Counted from the first letter of the stretch, positions 52,117 to 61,361 are shown. The stretch is DNA of 64,000 nucleotides from Methylobacterium radiotolerans JCM 2831 (GCF_000019725.1 NC_010505.1:3705001-3769000), one strand, 5' to 3'. Notes: a model not told the origin generated them from the sequence alone. Made by a program: numbers and translations.

Positions 52117-52393
52117 CGCGCTCCGCGTGCGTGCGAACCCGATCCTTCAGGGCCGCCCGATCCGCCACGTCGACCCGGATCGGAAAGAGATCATCGATGA
52201 AGTGGCACAGACCGACATAGCCGAAGAGACCGCCCACGACCGACACATCGATCTCGATCATCACGTCGAGATCGCTGTCGGCCCGCGCCTCCCCCCGGGC
52301 AACCGAACCGAACAAGGCCGCGTGCAGCACGCCGCGGCGGCGCAGTTCCGCCTCGTTGGCGCGCAGGATGTCGAGGGCGGCGAGCTTGTCCAT
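52097..52393 (-). CDS. MntA-like minimal nucleotidyltransferase antitoxin
   Basis: 98 residues. The nucleotidyltransferase motif is exact GS-X10-D-X-D: GSVARGEARADSDLDVMIE. The final acidic residue lies in the next strand (FPIRVDVAD). It matches MntA proteins that neutralise HepT toxins by attaching AMP to them. It precedes and overlaps the HepT-like gene by 20 bases. It is 60 nt downstream of the UdgX-fusion gene on the same strand, so a toxin-antitoxin pair sits inside a DNA-repair array. A plain housekeeping nucleotidyltransferase is unlikely given the partner. Confidence 0.88.
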   Translation of the reverse strand: MDKLAALDILRANEAELRRRGVLHAALFGSVARGEARADSDLDVMIEIDVSVVGGLFGYVGLCHFIDDLFPIRVDVADRAALKDRVRTHAERDAVSAF

Positions 52394-52453
52394 GGCGGCG
52401 GGACCGGAGAGAATCGGCGGCCGCCAGCATAGCAGAACCGCGGCAGGGGAGGA

Positions 52454-53935
52454 TCAGGCCGCGAGCTCGCGCCCGAGCGCCTCCACCCGGCGCAGGTCGT
52501 CCACGAAGGCCGCGTAGGCCTCCGCCTTCGCCTCGTCCGGCAGCCGGAGCAGGTAGGACGGGTGGACCGTGATGAAGCCCTGGAAGCGGTTGTCGTGCCG
52601 GTCGAAGCGGAACGGGCCGCGCGCCCGCGTGATCGGGATCGCCTTGCCGGTCAGCGCCAGGACGGCGGTCGCGCCGAGCGCCACCACGAGCTTCGGGCCG
52701 ACGAATTCGAGTTCCCGGTCGAGCCACCACCGATAGTGGCTGACCTCGCCGGCGGTCGGCTTCTGGTGGATGCGGCGCTTGCCGCGCTCCTCGAACTTGA
52801 AGTGCTTGACCGCGTTCGTCAGGTAGCTCGCGCCCCGGTCGATCCCGGCCTCGGCCATGGCGCGGGAGAGCAGCTGGCCGGCGGGCCCGACGAAGGGGCG
52901 GCCCTGCCGGTCCTCCTGGTCGCCGGGCTGCTCGCCCACGAAGGCCACCGTTGCGCCGACCGGGCCCTCGCCGAGCACGGCCTGGGTGGCGCCGGGGACC
53001 AGCGGCTCGGTCCGGCGGATGATCGCGTTCAGCTCCTCCAGGGTCTTCGGATCCTGGTCGGCCATGGCGGCGACGGCCCGGGCGGGTTCGCGGCGTGTGG
53101 GCATGGTCGGCTCCCTCTCGATCATGGCTACGGTGCGCCCGGCCGCCGCCCGGACCAGGGCGGGGATCGCGGCCGTCTCGGGCATGTTGTGCCAGTACTT
53201 CTTGGGCATCTCCGCCCGCATGGCCTTCAGGTTGGTGCGGGCCGGGTTGAACGTGCTCTCGTAGTAGGTCTGCCAGCCCGCCTCGAAGCCGTCGCCCTCG
53301 GGGAGCTGCGCCCGGTCCCCGGCCGGCCCGAAGGTCAGGGTCTCGGTGTCCCAGTGGGCGGATCCGTCGGGGGTCAGGATCGACCAGCGCATCCCGCGGA
53401 AGCGGTTCACGAAGAACGGCGCCGCCGCCTCGAGGATGTGGTGGTCCGGCTCGAACCACGCGACGTAGCGCTCGCCGTCCGGTCCCTCCGCCCGGCGGAA
53501 GCGCAGGAAGGCGTGCATCTTGTGGAGGTCGCGCCCGATCGCCTTCGCCATCCGGTGCAGGCGGTGGACCAGCGGGTCGCTGCCGACCTCCATCAGGTGG
53601 CGCTCGCCGCGGCAGACCCGCCAGACCAGCGCGTAGAGCAGGCCGTAGCGCTCCGGATCGCGGTGAGGGATCACCTGCGGGATCAGGCTGGCGACGGCCT
53701 TCGGCAGGACGAGCGGCGCTCCGGCGGCCGGCTCCCCGTCGCCGCTGAACAGGCCGGGCGAGTCCGTCACCGACCACGTCACGGCTCCGGGCGCGACGCC
53801 CTGCGCGACGAGGCTCCGGACGGCCTTGCGGAAACCGTCGAGATCGGCGCCGGGGCGCAGCGTGACGGCGCGCGGCGACCGTGGATCCGCCCCGTCACCG
53901 CGGGGCGAGGGACGCGGCGCGTGCCCCGCCCCCAT
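52454..53935 (-). CDS. udgX: DUF4130-UdgX fusion (DNA-repair protein, uracil-DNA cross-linking type)
   Basis: 493 residues. Residues ~25-250 are DUF4130 (TIGR03915-type: YGLLYALVWRVCRGERHLMEVGSDPLVHRLHRMAKAIGRDLHKMHAFLRFR, WSILTPDGSAHWD, TFNPARTNLKAMRAEMPKKYW). Residues ~285-490 are a family of uracil-DNA glycosylase superfamily: FVGEQPGDQEDRQGRPFVGPAGQLL (catalytic block), the diagnostic UdgX loop GKRRIHQKP whose histidine forms a covalent adduct with the uracil site, and a C-terminal VHPSYLLR. Cysteines of 4Fe-4S family 4 UDGs appear missing from the N-terminal part visible. The start ATG shares one base with the stop of the upstream radical SAM gene (TGATG), so the two are coupled. Confidence 0.9.
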   Translation of the reverse strand: MGAGHAPRPSPRGDGADPRSPRAVTLRPGADLDGFRKAVRSLVAQGVAPGAVTWSVTDSPGLFSGDGEPAAGAPLVLPKAVASLIPQVIPHRDPERYGLLYALVWRVCRGERHLMEVGSDPLVHRLHRMAKAIGRDLHKMHAFLRFRRAEGPDGERYVAWFEPDHHILEAAAPFFVNRFRGMRWSILTPDGSAHWDTETLTFGPAGDRAQLPEGDGFEAGWQTYYESTFNPARTNLKAMRAEMPKKYWHNMPETAAIPALVRAAAGRTVAMIEREPTMPTRREPARAVAAMADQDPKTLEELNAIIRRTEPLVPGATQAVLGEGPVGATVAFVGEQPGDQEDRQGRPFVGPAGQLLSRAMAEAGIDRGASYLTNAVKHFKFEERGKRRIHQKPTAGEVSHYRWWLDRELEFVGPKLVVALGATAVLALTGKAIPITRARGPFRFDRHDNRFQGFITVHPSYLLRLPDEAKAEAYAAFVDDLRRVEALGRELAA

Positions 53936-55146
53936 CAGAACAGGCTCAGCTGCGCCGCGGGCTCGACCAGCCGCGCCCGGAGGTCGAGCCGGTCCGTGAG
54001 CGCGACGGGGCGATGATCGGCGGCCACGAGGAACGGCCGCGCCCGCTTCAATCCGGAGGTCAGCCGGGCGACGTCGTCGAGGCGCAAGGTCGCGTGGCGG
54101 CGCGCCCGGATGATCTTGTCGACCGCCCGCGCCCCGAGCCCCGGCACCCGCAGCAGCCATTCCCGGTCGGCGCGGTTCACGTCCACGGGGAACTTGTCCC
54201 GGTGCTTGAGCGCCCAGGCGAGCTTCGGGTCGATGTCGAGGGCCAGCATCCCGCCCTCGGAGGCGTCGGCCACCTCGTCGGGGGTGAACTCGTAGTACCG
54301 GAGCAGCCAGTCGGCCTGGTACAGGCGGTGCTCGCGCTGCAGCGGCGGCGGCTTCGGCGGCAGGATCGCGGACCCGTCCGGGATCGGGCTGAAGGCGGAG
54401 TAGTAGACCCGCTTCAGGCCGACGCTGCCGTAGAGGAGCGCGCTCTTGCGGATCAGCGCCTCGTCGGTGGTGGCATCCGCCCCGACGATCACCTGCGTCG
54501 AGTGGCCGGCCGGCGAGAAGCGGCGCTTCTCCGCCTTGGCCTGCACGATGCGCTCGCCGATCTGCGCCATCGCCCCCTGGATCGCGGCGCCGTCCTTCTC
54601 GGGCGCGAGCCGCTCCAGGCTCGCCTCGGTCGGCAGCTCGACGTTGATCGAGAGGCGGTCGGCGTAGAGGCCGGCCTCCTCGATCAGCCAGGGGCTCGCC
54701 TCCGGGATCGACTTGAGGTGGATGTAGCCGGCGAAGCCGTGGTCGCGCCGCAGCGACTTCGCCACGCGGGTCAGGAGTTCCATCGTGTGATCCGGCGACT
54801 TGATGATGCCGGAGGAGAGGAACAGGCCCTCGATGTAGTTGCGCCGGTAGAAGTTCAGGGTGAGGTTCACGACCTCCTCCACGGTGAACTTCGCCCGCCG
54901 CACGTTCGAGGAGCGCCGGTTCACGCAGTAGGCGCAGTCGAACAGGCACCAGTTGGTCAGCAGGATCTTGAGGAGCGAGACGCACCGTCCGTCCGGCGTG
55001 TAGGCGTGGCAGATCCCGGCGCCGGTGGTCGACCCGAGCCCGTCCTTGCCGGCCGCCCGCTTCGGCGCGGCCGAGGAGGCGCAGGAGGCGTCGTACTTGG
55101 CCGCGTCCGCGAGGATGCGCAGCTTCTTGGCCAGGGTCTCGTCCAT
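53935..55146 (-). CDS. Putative DNA modification/repair radical SAM protein
   Basis: 403 residues from ATG 55146. Radical SAM cluster motif CLFDCAYC (C-X3-C-X2-C, residues ~76-83) within LLTNWCLFDCAYCVNRRSS. N-terminal AKYDASCASSAAPKR and the GICHAYTPDGRCVSLLKILL segment, and a helix-hairpin-helix near the C-terminus (WLLRVPGLGARAVDKIIRARRH). This is the pattern of the family annotated as DNA modification/repair radical SAM proteins (TIGR03916 from memory), typically found next to DUF4130 and UdgX genes, exactly as here. The reaction is unknown; the HhH motif suggests that it acts on DNA. Confidence 0.9.
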   Translation of the reverse strand: MDETLAKKLRILADAAKYDASCASSAAPKRAAGKDGLGSTTGAGICHAYTPDGRCVSLLKILLTNWCLFDCAYCVNRRSSNVRRAKFTVEEVVNLTLNFYRRNYIEGLFLSSGIIKSPDHTMELLTRVAKSLRRDHGFAGYIHLKSIPEASPWLIEEAGLYADRLSINVELPTEASLERLAPEKDGAAIQGAMAQIGERIVQAKAEKRRFSPAGHSTQVIVGADATTDEALIRKSALLYGSVGLKRVYYSAFSPIPDGSAILPPKPPPLQREHRLYQADWLLRYYEFTPDEVADASEGGMLALDIDPKLAWALKHRDKFPVDVNRADREWLLRVPGLGARAVDKIIRARRHATLRLDDVARLTSGLKRARPFLVAADHRPVALTDRLDLRARLVEPAAQLSLF

Positions 55147-55222
55147 CGAACAGACAATGAACAACGCGGCGGAAGGTGCAAGGGCGGCGCGGCCCTCGCC
55201 CCGGGCCGCGATGCCGCACCCG

Positions 55223-55828
55223 TCACGCAGGCTCGTCGGGTTCTTCGGTCTCCCGGTCGACCACCCGGCGGGCGAGGCCGTAGGCGAAGCCGGCCCGGCC
55301 CAGGGCGGCGAGGTCCCGGTCGCGGTGCGCCGCCCGCTGGTCCGGGCGGCGATACGGGCCGAGGCGTCGCCGCTTGGCGTAGGCCTGCGCGGCCTGCTCC
55401 TCGACCGCGTCCGCCTCCCCGACCGGCAGGGCGTCGCGCTCCGCCAGCATGGCGGCCTCGACGACGTCGCGCGGGACCCCCTTGGCGGCGAGCTTGGCCG
55501 AGACGCCGCGGCTCGACGTGCCGCGGCGGCGCAGGGTGGCGAGGCGGGTATCGGCGAAGCGCGCGTCGTCCACGAGGCCGGCCGACACCGCCCGCGCCAC
55601 GGTCGCCGTCACGAGGTCGGCGAAGCGTTCGGGATCCTCGCCCCGGGCCCGCGCCCGCTTCTGCACGCGGCGCGCGAGCGTCCGGCGCAGCATCTCGGTC
55701 GAGGCGCTGTAGCGCTCCAGGTAGTGGAGCGCCGCCCGCTCGAGCCAGGCCGGGCTCACGGGGCCGGGCGGCTTGATCTCCCGGTCGCGACGTTCTGGCG
55801 CAGATCCTGCAACGAATGGAGATTTCAC
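55223..55828 (-). CDS. recX: Regulatory protein RecX
   Basis: 201 residues from GTG 55828. Three-helix repeat arrangement typical of RecX: LERAALHYLERYSASTEMLRRTLARRVQKRA, RAVSAGLVDDARFADTRLATLRRRGTSSRGVSAKLAAKGV, and a C-terminal RRLGPYRR ... AALGRAGFAYGLARRVVD. RecX binds RecA filaments and inhibits recombinase and coprotease activity. It has no recA neighbour here; instead it heads the leftward DNA-repair array (rSAM gene 76 nt downstream). Divergent from the TAXI-type gene at 55984. Confidence 0.88.
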   Translation of the reverse strand: MKSPFVAGSAPERRDREIKPPGPVSPAWLERAALHYLERYSASTEMLRRTLARRVQKRARARGEDPERFADLVTATVARAVSAGLVDDARFADTRLATLRRRGTSSRGVSAKLAAKGVPRDVVEAAMLAERDALPVGEADAVEEQAAQAYAKRRRLGPYRRPDQRAAHRDRDLAALGRAGFAYGLARRVVDRETEEPDEPA

Positions 55829-55983
55829 CGGTTCTTCACGATCTCGACAGGTTTGCGTTCCATGACTCGGGTATGGAACGCGCGCAACGCGACAGGCTCG
55901 GCCATGGCCCGAACCACCGTTCTTCGCCCGGCACGCCGCAGGGCCGATGGCACCGGCGGCTGCACGGCGCGGCGGCTATTCTG

Positions 55984-57402
55984 ATGCGGCGCGAGTGGCT
56001 CCTGGTCCTCGTGGCCCTGGGGCTCGCCGCGGCCGCCGCCGCGATCGTCTACCTGTCACGCCCGAACACCCTCACGGTGGCGGTGGGCCCGCAGGACGGG
56101 CCCGAGGCCGCGCTGATCGAGGCCTACGCCGGCGCCCTCGACCGGGCCCGGGAGGATGTCCGGCTCAAGGTGGTGCGCTACGGCGACGTGCGCGACAGCG
56201 CCCTCGCGCTGCAGCGGAACAAGGCCGACCTCGCGGTGGTGCGGCCGGACGTGTTCCTGCCCGAGAACGGGCTGACCCTGGCGATCCTGCACGACGAGGC
56301 CCTGGTCATCGCGGCGCCCGAGGCGGCCGATATCGACGACGTGCCCGCCCTGGCGCGCAAGCGGCTCGGCATCGTGGTCCGCCACAGCGCCGACCTGTCG
56401 TTCCTCACGAACCTGCTCTCCTTCTACGACCTCGTGCCGGACAGCGCGGGCGAGGACGCGGCGGAGGCCGGCCACGCCGCCGAGGCGGAGCCCGGTCACG
56501 TGGTCGTGGTGCCCCTGAAGGTCGGCGACGTCACGGCCGCGCTCGCCGAGAAGCGCGTCGACGCCGTGGCGGTGATCGCGAGCCCGGCCTCCAAACCGGC
56601 CGCCGCGGTGGTCCGCGCCGTCGAGCTGGGCTCGCCGGACCGGAAGGTCGGGTTCGTCTCGATCCCTGACGGCGACGCGATCCTGCAGCGCTTCCCCGAG
56701 CTGCAATCGGTGACGATCCCGGCCGGCACCTTCGGTGGCCGTCCGAAGCGGCCCGACGAGGAGATCAAGACCGTCGGCGCCTCCTATCGGCTGATGGCCC
56801 GGGGCACGGTCAGCCGCGTCGCGGTCGCCTCGGCGACGCAGCACCTGTTCGAGTGGCGCTCGCGGCTCGCCTCGACCGCGCCGGTGGCCAAGCTGATGAA
56901 GGCGCCGGACTTCGACACGACGGTGGCGGCGACCTCGGCCCGCCTGCCGAACCACCCCGGCGCCGTCGACTATTTCGAGCGCGAGCAGCAGACCTTCCTC
57001 GACCGCTACGAGGACTACATCTACCTGTTCGCCTTCTTCGGCGGCACGATCGGCTCCGGCTTCGCCTGGATCGGCCAGCGCCTCGCCCGCAAGCGCCGGG
57101 AGCGCGTCGATTTCGTCCTCGACCGGCTGCTCGACATCATGCGCGAGGTGCGCGCGGCGACCAGCGCCGCCGAACTCGACGCGATCGCGATCGAGACCGA
57201 CGGGCTGGTGGCCGACGTCGTCTGCTACGCCCGCGAGCGCAGCATCGACGCGCGGACGGTCAGCGCCCTGATCCTGGCGGTCGACGGCGTGCACGCGGCC
57301 ATCGCCGACGCGCGGCGTCAGACGAGCGAGACCGAGCCCCGGGCCGCGACCCGCAACCGCACGGCGCGGCTGCTCGCCCTCGACCTGCCGGCCGCGGAAT
57401 AG
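55984..57402 (+). CDS. TAXI-type TRAP solute-binding protein with C-terminal membrane helix (orphan)
   Basis: 472 residues from ATG 55984 (M-RREWLLVLVALGLAAAA: signal or anchor helix); ATG 55873 and 55816 would add up to 56 residues. The TAXI-family periplasmic binding domain spans ~30-350 (LTVAVGPQDGPEAALIEAYAGALDRAREDVRLKVV, VRPDVFLPENGLTLAIL). It is followed by a second membrane helix (YIYLFAFFGGTIGSGFAWIGQR) and a cytosolic helical tail (~400-470). No TRAP permease (DctM/Q) is nearby, so this looks like a membrane-tethered sensor rather than a transporter subunit. Upstream of glnD by 36 nt on the same strand. Confidence 0.8.
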   Translation: MRREWLLVLVALGLAAAAAAIVYLSRPNTLTVAVGPQDGPEAALIEAYAGALDRAREDVRLKVVRYGDVRDSALALQRNKADLAVVRPDVFLPENGLTLAILHDEALVIAAPEAADIDDVPALARKRLGIVVRHSADLSFLTNLLSFYDLVPDSAGEDAAEAGHAAEAEPGHVVVVPLKVGDVTAALAEKRVDAVAVIASPASKPAAAVVRAVELGSPDRKVGFVSIPDGDAILQRFPELQSVTIPAGTFGGRPKRPDEEIKTVGASYRLMARGTVSRVAVASATQHLFEWRSRLASTAPVAKLMKAPDFDTTVAATSARLPNHPGAVDYFEREQQTFLDRYEDYIYLFAFFGGTIGSGFAWIGQRLARKRRERVDFVLDRLLDIMREVRAATSAAELDAIAIETDGLVADVVCYARERSIDARTVSALILAVDGVHAAIADARRQTSETEPRAATRNRTARLLALDLPAAE

Positions 57403-57438
57403 CGGCGGGCGCCGCATGGCTGGCGGCGTAGGGATATC

Positions 57439-60246
57439 ATGCTAACGGGAACCATGTTCGATCCCGTCGCCGCCCTCGATACGGTCCTTGAGAACCTCGA
57501 CCGCGAGGCCCGCGAGCCCACCAAGCTCCGGGCCGCGCTGGTGCCGCAGCTGCGCCGGGTGATCGAGGAGGGCCACCGGGCCGCCGAGGCGCAGCTCCTC
57601 GAGGATCGCAACGGGCTGCTCTGCGCGCAGACGCTGTCGAACCTCACCGACGCGGTGGTCCGGGCGATCCACGACGCCGTGGTCTGGCGGCTCTACCCCA
57701 ACGACAACCCGTCGACCGGCGAGCAGCTCGCCGTGGTCGCCACCGGCGGCTACGGCCGGGGCACGATGGCGCCGGGCTCGGACATCGATCTGCTGTTCCT
57801 GCTGCCCTACAAGCAGACCGCGTGGTCCGAGAGCGTCGTCGAGGGGATGCTCTACGTCCTGTGGGACCTGAAGCTGAAGGTCGGTCACGCCACCCGCTCG
57901 GTCGAGGAGTGCCTGCGCGAGGCGCGGGCCGACATGACGATCCGCACCGCCCTCCTGGAGGCGCGGTTCCTGTTCGGCACCCGTGTCCTCTACGAGGAGC
58001 TCGTGACGCGCTTCGACGCCGAACTCGTGGTCGGCTCCGCCGCCGAGTTCGTGGAGGCGAAGCTGCGCGAGCGCGACATGCGCGTGTCCAAGGCCGGCAC
58101 CTCGCGCTACCTCGTCGAGCCCAACGTCAAGGACGGCAAGGGCGGCCTGCGCGACCTGAACACGCTGTTCTGGATCGCCAAGTACACCTACCGGGTCCGC
58201 GACCAGATCGAGCTCGTGAGCGCCGGCCTGTTCACCCCGGAGGAGTACGCGCTGTTCGAGCGCTGCGAGGAGTTCCTGTGGCGGGTGCGCTGCCACATGC
58301 ACTTCGCCACGAAGCGCGCCGAGGAGCGCCTGTCCTTCGGCCTGCAGCCGCGGATCGCCGAGCGCTTCGGCTACGAGGCCCGCGGCGGCCTCTCCGGCGT
58401 CGAGCGCTTCATGAAGGCCTATTTCCGCATCGCCAAGGATGTCGGCGATCTCACCGCCATCGTCTGCGCGGAGCTGGAGGCGCGCCACGCCAAGCGCACG
58501 CCGGTGCTCGACCGCTGGATCGGCCGGTTTCGCGACCGCTTCCGGGCGACCGCCATGGAGGCGGAGGATTTCTGGATCGACCACGGCCGGGTGAACCTGC
58601 GCGCGGAGGACGCCTTCGAGCGCGACCCGGTCAACCTGATCCGGCTGTTCTGGCTCGCCGACCGGCACAACCTCGCGATCCACCCGGATGCCAAGCGGCT
58701 GGCCAACCGGTCCCTGCGCCTCGTCAACCCGTCGCTGCGCGTGGACCCCGAGGCGAACCGGCTGTTCGTCGAGATCCTGACCTCGCGGAACGCGCCGGAG
58801 GAGGCGCTGCGCGAGATGAACGAGGCGGGCGTGCTCGGCCGGTTCATCCCGGATTTCGGCCGCATCGTCGCGATGATGCAGTTCAACATGTATCACCACT
58901 TCACGGTGGACGAGCACCTGCTGCGCTCGGTCGGCGTGCTGGCGGACATCGAGTCGGGCCGGGCCCAGGAGACCTACCCGCTGGTCTCGCGCCTCGTGCA
59001 CTCGATCCACAACCGCACCGCGCTCTACGTGGCGATCCTGCTGCACGACATCGCCAAGGGCCGGCCGGAGGATCACTCCATCGCGGGCGCCGCCATCGCC
59101 GAGAAGCTCTGCCCGCGCTTCGGCCTGAATCAGGCCGAGACCGAGACGGTGCGCTGGCTCGTCGAACACCACCTGCTGATGTCGATGACCGCGCAGAGCC
59201 GCGACCTCTCGGACGCCAAGACCATCGAGCGTTTCGCCGCGAGCGTGCAGAGCCTGGAGCGGCTGAAGCTCCTGACCATCCTGACGGTGGCCGACATCAC
59301 CGCCGTCGGGCCCGGCGTCTGGACAGCCTGGAAGGGCACGCTGCTCCGCACGCTCTACGACGAGACCGAGGTCTACCTGTCGGGCGGCCATTCCGAGATC
59401 GCCCGCACCGACCGGGTGCGCCTCGTCCAGATGGGCCTGCGGGAGCAGCTGCCCGGCTGGGGCTCGGAGGAGTTCGACACCTACGCGGCCCGCCACAGCC
59501 AGGCCTACTGGCTCAAGGTCGACGGCACGCGCCAGCTCAAGAACGCGATCTTCCTGCGCGACGTCGTGCGCGACGGGCGGACCAGCGCGACCGACGTGGC
59601 CCTCGATCCCGTCCGGGGCGTGACCGAGATCACGGTCTACTCGCCGGACCATCCCCGCCTGCTCGCCATCGTCACCGGCGCCTGCGCGGCGGCCGGCAGC
59701 AACATCGTCGACGCGCAGATCTTCACCACCACGGACGGGTTCGCCCTCGACACGATCTTCATCTCCCGCGCCTTCGAGCGCGACGACGACGAGCTGCGGC
59801 GGACCAAGCGCATCACCGCGGCGATCGAGCGGGCGCTCAAAGGGGAGATCAAGATCGCCGACCTCGTGGCCGACAAGCACCCGCCGACGAGCACCCGCGC
59901 CAAGACCTTCCCGGTCCCGCCGGACGTCATCATCGACAACGCCCTGTCGAGCCGGGAGACCGTGGTGGAGATCACCGGCCTCGACCGGCCGGGCCTGCTC
60001 TACGAGCTGACCACCGCCTTCAGCCGGCTGTCGCTCAACATCACGTCGGCGCACGTGGCGACCTTCGGCGAGCGCGCCGTGGACGTCTTCTACGTCACCG
60101 ACCTCACCGGCACGCGGGTGACGCAGCCCGACCGCCAGGCCGCGATCCGGGCCGCCGTGATGGACGTGTTCGCGCACGACGTCGCGACCCTCAAGGCCGA
60201 GGGTCTGGAGGCGCTCGTGGCGGCGCCGCCGCCGCGCGAGGCGTGA
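57439..60246 (+). CDS. glnD: Bifunctional PII uridylyltransferase/uridylyl-removing enzyme
   Basis: 935 residues, standard for alphaproteobacteria. Senses glutamine and modifies PII proteins. Nucleotidyltransferase motif G113-S114-D115-x-D117 in ATGGYGRGTMAPGSDIDLLF. HD-type hydrolase domain: HTLL...AILLHDIAKG with H536-D537, plus DHS downstream. Two C-terminal ACT domains (~728 and ~841, EITVYSPDHPRLLAIVTGACAAAGSNIVDAQIF and VVEITGLDRPGLLYELTTAFSRLSLNITSAHVATFG). The TAXI gene ends 36 nt upstream and grpE starts 88 nt downstream, same strand. Confidence 0.97.
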   Translation: MLTGTMFDPVAALDTVLENLDREAREPTKLRAALVPQLRRVIEEGHRAAEAQLLEDRNGLLCAQTLSNLTDAVVRAIHDAVVWRLYPNDNPSTGEQLAVVATGGYGRGTMAPGSDIDLLFLLPYKQTAWSESVVEGMLYVLWDLKLKVGHATRSVEECLREARADMTIRTALLEARFLFGTRVLYEELVTRFDAELVVGSAAEFVEAKLRERDMRVSKAGTSRYLVEPNVKDGKGGLRDLNTLFWIAKYTYRVRDQIELVSAGLFTPEEYALFERCEEFLWRVRCHMHFATKRAEERLSFGLQPRIAERFGYEARGGLSGVERFMKAYFRIAKDVGDLTAIVCAELEARHAKRTPVLDRWIGRFRDRFRATAMEAEDFWIDHGRVNLRAEDAFERDPVNLIRLFWLADRHNLAIHPDAKRLANRSLRLVNPSLRVDPEANRLFVEILTSRNAPEEALREMNEAGVLGRFIPDFGRIVAMMQFNMYHHFTVDEHLLRSVGVLADIESGRAQETYPLVSRLVHSIHNRTALYVAILLHDIAKGRPEDHSIAGAAIAEKLCPRFGLNQAETETVRWLVEHHLLMSMTAQSRDLSDAKTIERFAASVQSLERLKLLTILTVADITAVGPGVWTAWKGTLLRTLYDETEVYLSGGHSEIARTDRVRLVQMGLREQLPGWGSEEFDTYAARHSQAYWLKVDGTRQLKNAIFLRDVVRDGRTSATDVALDPVRGVTEITVYSPDHPRLLAIVTGACAAAGSNIVDAQIFTTTDGFALDTIFISRAFERDDDELRRTKRITAAIERALKGEIKIADLVADKHPPTSTRAKTFPVPPDVIIDNALSSRETVVEITGLDRPGLLYELTTAFSRLSLNITSAHVATFGERAVDVFYVTDLTGTRVTQPDRQAAIRAAVMDVFAHDVATLKAEGLEALVAAPPPREA

Positions 60247-60334
60247 GCGTGCGGGTTGATTTCGCGGCCCCGTGGCCAGATATCAGCGCCGATTCCATCA
60301 TCCCTCACCGATTCCCGCCCACGACTGAAACGTG

Positions 60335-60964
60335 ATGACGAGCAACGACATGCCCCAGGATGACCAGCGCCAGACCACGGTCGAAGCCGGTGCCGGCGCG
60401 GCCCAGGATCCCGCGCCCGCGGGTCAGGGCAGCGAGTCGGCCACCGTCGATCCGGTCGCGGAGGCCCTGGCCCTGCTGACCGCCGAGCGCGACGAGCTCA
60501 AGGACCGGACGCTGCGCACCCTCGCCGAGATGGAGAACCTGCGCCGCCGGACGGAGCGCGAGGTCGCCGACGCGCGCGCCTACGCGGTGACCAACTTCGC
60601 CCGGGACGTGCTCAACGTCGCCGACAACATCCGCCGCGCCCTCGATAGCGTCCCGGCCGACGCGAAGGCCACGGCCGACGGCGCCCTGAAGGGGCTGATC
60701 GACGGGATCGAGCTCACCGAGCGCGACCTCGCCAAGACCCTCGAGCGCCACGGCGTCAAGATCGTCGAGCCGCAGGGCCAGAAGTTCGACCCGAACCGCC
60801 ATCAGGCGATGTTCGAGGTGCCGAACGCGGAGGTTCCGGCCGGCACCGTCGTGCAGGTCGTGCAGGCGGGCTACGTCATCGGCGAGCGCGTGCTGCGCCC
60901 GGCCCTGGTCGGCGTCGCCAAGGGTGGCCCGAAGGCGGCCGCCAACCCGGCCGACGCCGCCTGA
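60335..60964 (+). CDS. grpE: Nucleotide-exchange factor GrpE
   Basis: 209 residues from ATG 60335 (GTG 60332 directly before is an alternative). Co-chaperone that releases ADP from DnaK. Acidic N-terminal tail, long coiled-coil helix ([46 protein letters not shown]), the beta-head with [20 protein letters not shown] (the FDPNxHxA signature) and [29 protein letters not shown]. No heat-shock CIRCE element or dnaK seen near it. It ends at a bidirectional hairpin (60972-61006) facing the phospholipase-like gene. Confidence 0.97.
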   Translation: MTSNDMPQDDQRQTTVEAGAGAAQDPAPAGQGSESATVDPVAEALALLTAERDELKDRTLRTLAEMENLRRRTEREVADARAYAVTNFARDVLNVADNIRRALDSVPADAKATADGALKGLIDGIELTERDLAKTLERHGVKIVEPQGQKFDPNRHQAMFEVPNAEVPAGTVVQVVQAGYVIGERVLRPALVGVAKGGPKAAANPADAA

Positions 60965-60971
60965 GCGGTCA

Positions 60972-61006
60972 CCGCGGCGCGCCCTACTGACAGGGCAGCG
61001 CCGCGG
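60972..61006. terminator. Bidirectional hairpin between grpE and the convergent PLA2-like gene
   Basis: CCGCGGCGC GCCCT, loop ACTGAC, AGGGC then (one-base bulge) GCGCCGCGG: a long GC-rich stem, eight bases past the grpE stop. It overlaps the last codons of the leftward gene. No T-run, but position fits a bidirectional transcript end. Confidence 0.5.
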
Positions 61007-61361
61007 CGAAATCCGAGATGAACTGCGCGGTCTGGCGGGTCTGGGCCGGCGCGGCCGGATCCCGGGCGACGAGCCCCGCCTCGACGCGGAGGCGGTGGTT
61101 GCAGGCGCAGGTCGGCAGCGTTCCCGCGGTCGGCTCGGGGGAGCAGGCGTCGTGGTGCGCGCAGGCGAGGTCCAGCGCGTCGATCGGCGGGTAGCCGGGG
61201 CCGCGGCTGCCGGGGCCGCAGAAGTTCCCGTAGATCAGGATGGCGCCCCGCCCGGCGGGCCCGGGCGGGACGATCTCCTGGGCCCGCGCCGGGACGGCGC
61301 AGGCGGCGAGCGCGACGGCGAGCAGCCTTGTCGTGAGGGAGGTCGCGCTGGGAATGCTCAC
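60984..61361 (-). CDS. Secreted phospholipase A2-like protein
   Basis: 125 residues with signal peptide (LLAVALAACAVPARAQ). Mature part: YGNFCGPGSRGPGYPPIDALDLACAHHDACS, the calcium-binding GNxCGPG loop and the CxxHDxC catalytic helix (His-Asp pair) of phospholipase A2. Further cysteines (PTCACNHR and ending PCQ) would give the disulfides expected for a small secreted PLA2. Small bacterial PLA2 proteins of this sort occur in Rhizobiales and act on lyso/phospholipids; target (own envelope or other cells) unknown. The gene faces grpE, sharing the terminal hairpin. Confidence 0.82.
   Translation of the reverse strand: MSIPSATSLTTRLLAVALAACAVPARAQEIVPPGPAGRGAILIYGNFCGPGSRGPGYPPIDALDLACAHHDACSPEPTAGTLPTCACNHRLRVEAGLVARDPAAPAQTRQTAQFISDFAAALPCQ

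Noticed and set aside
60972..61006. Ordinary intrinsic terminator with T-run for grpE
   Set aside because: The stem is real, but no T-run follows on either strand, so it is reported only as a bidirectional hairpin.
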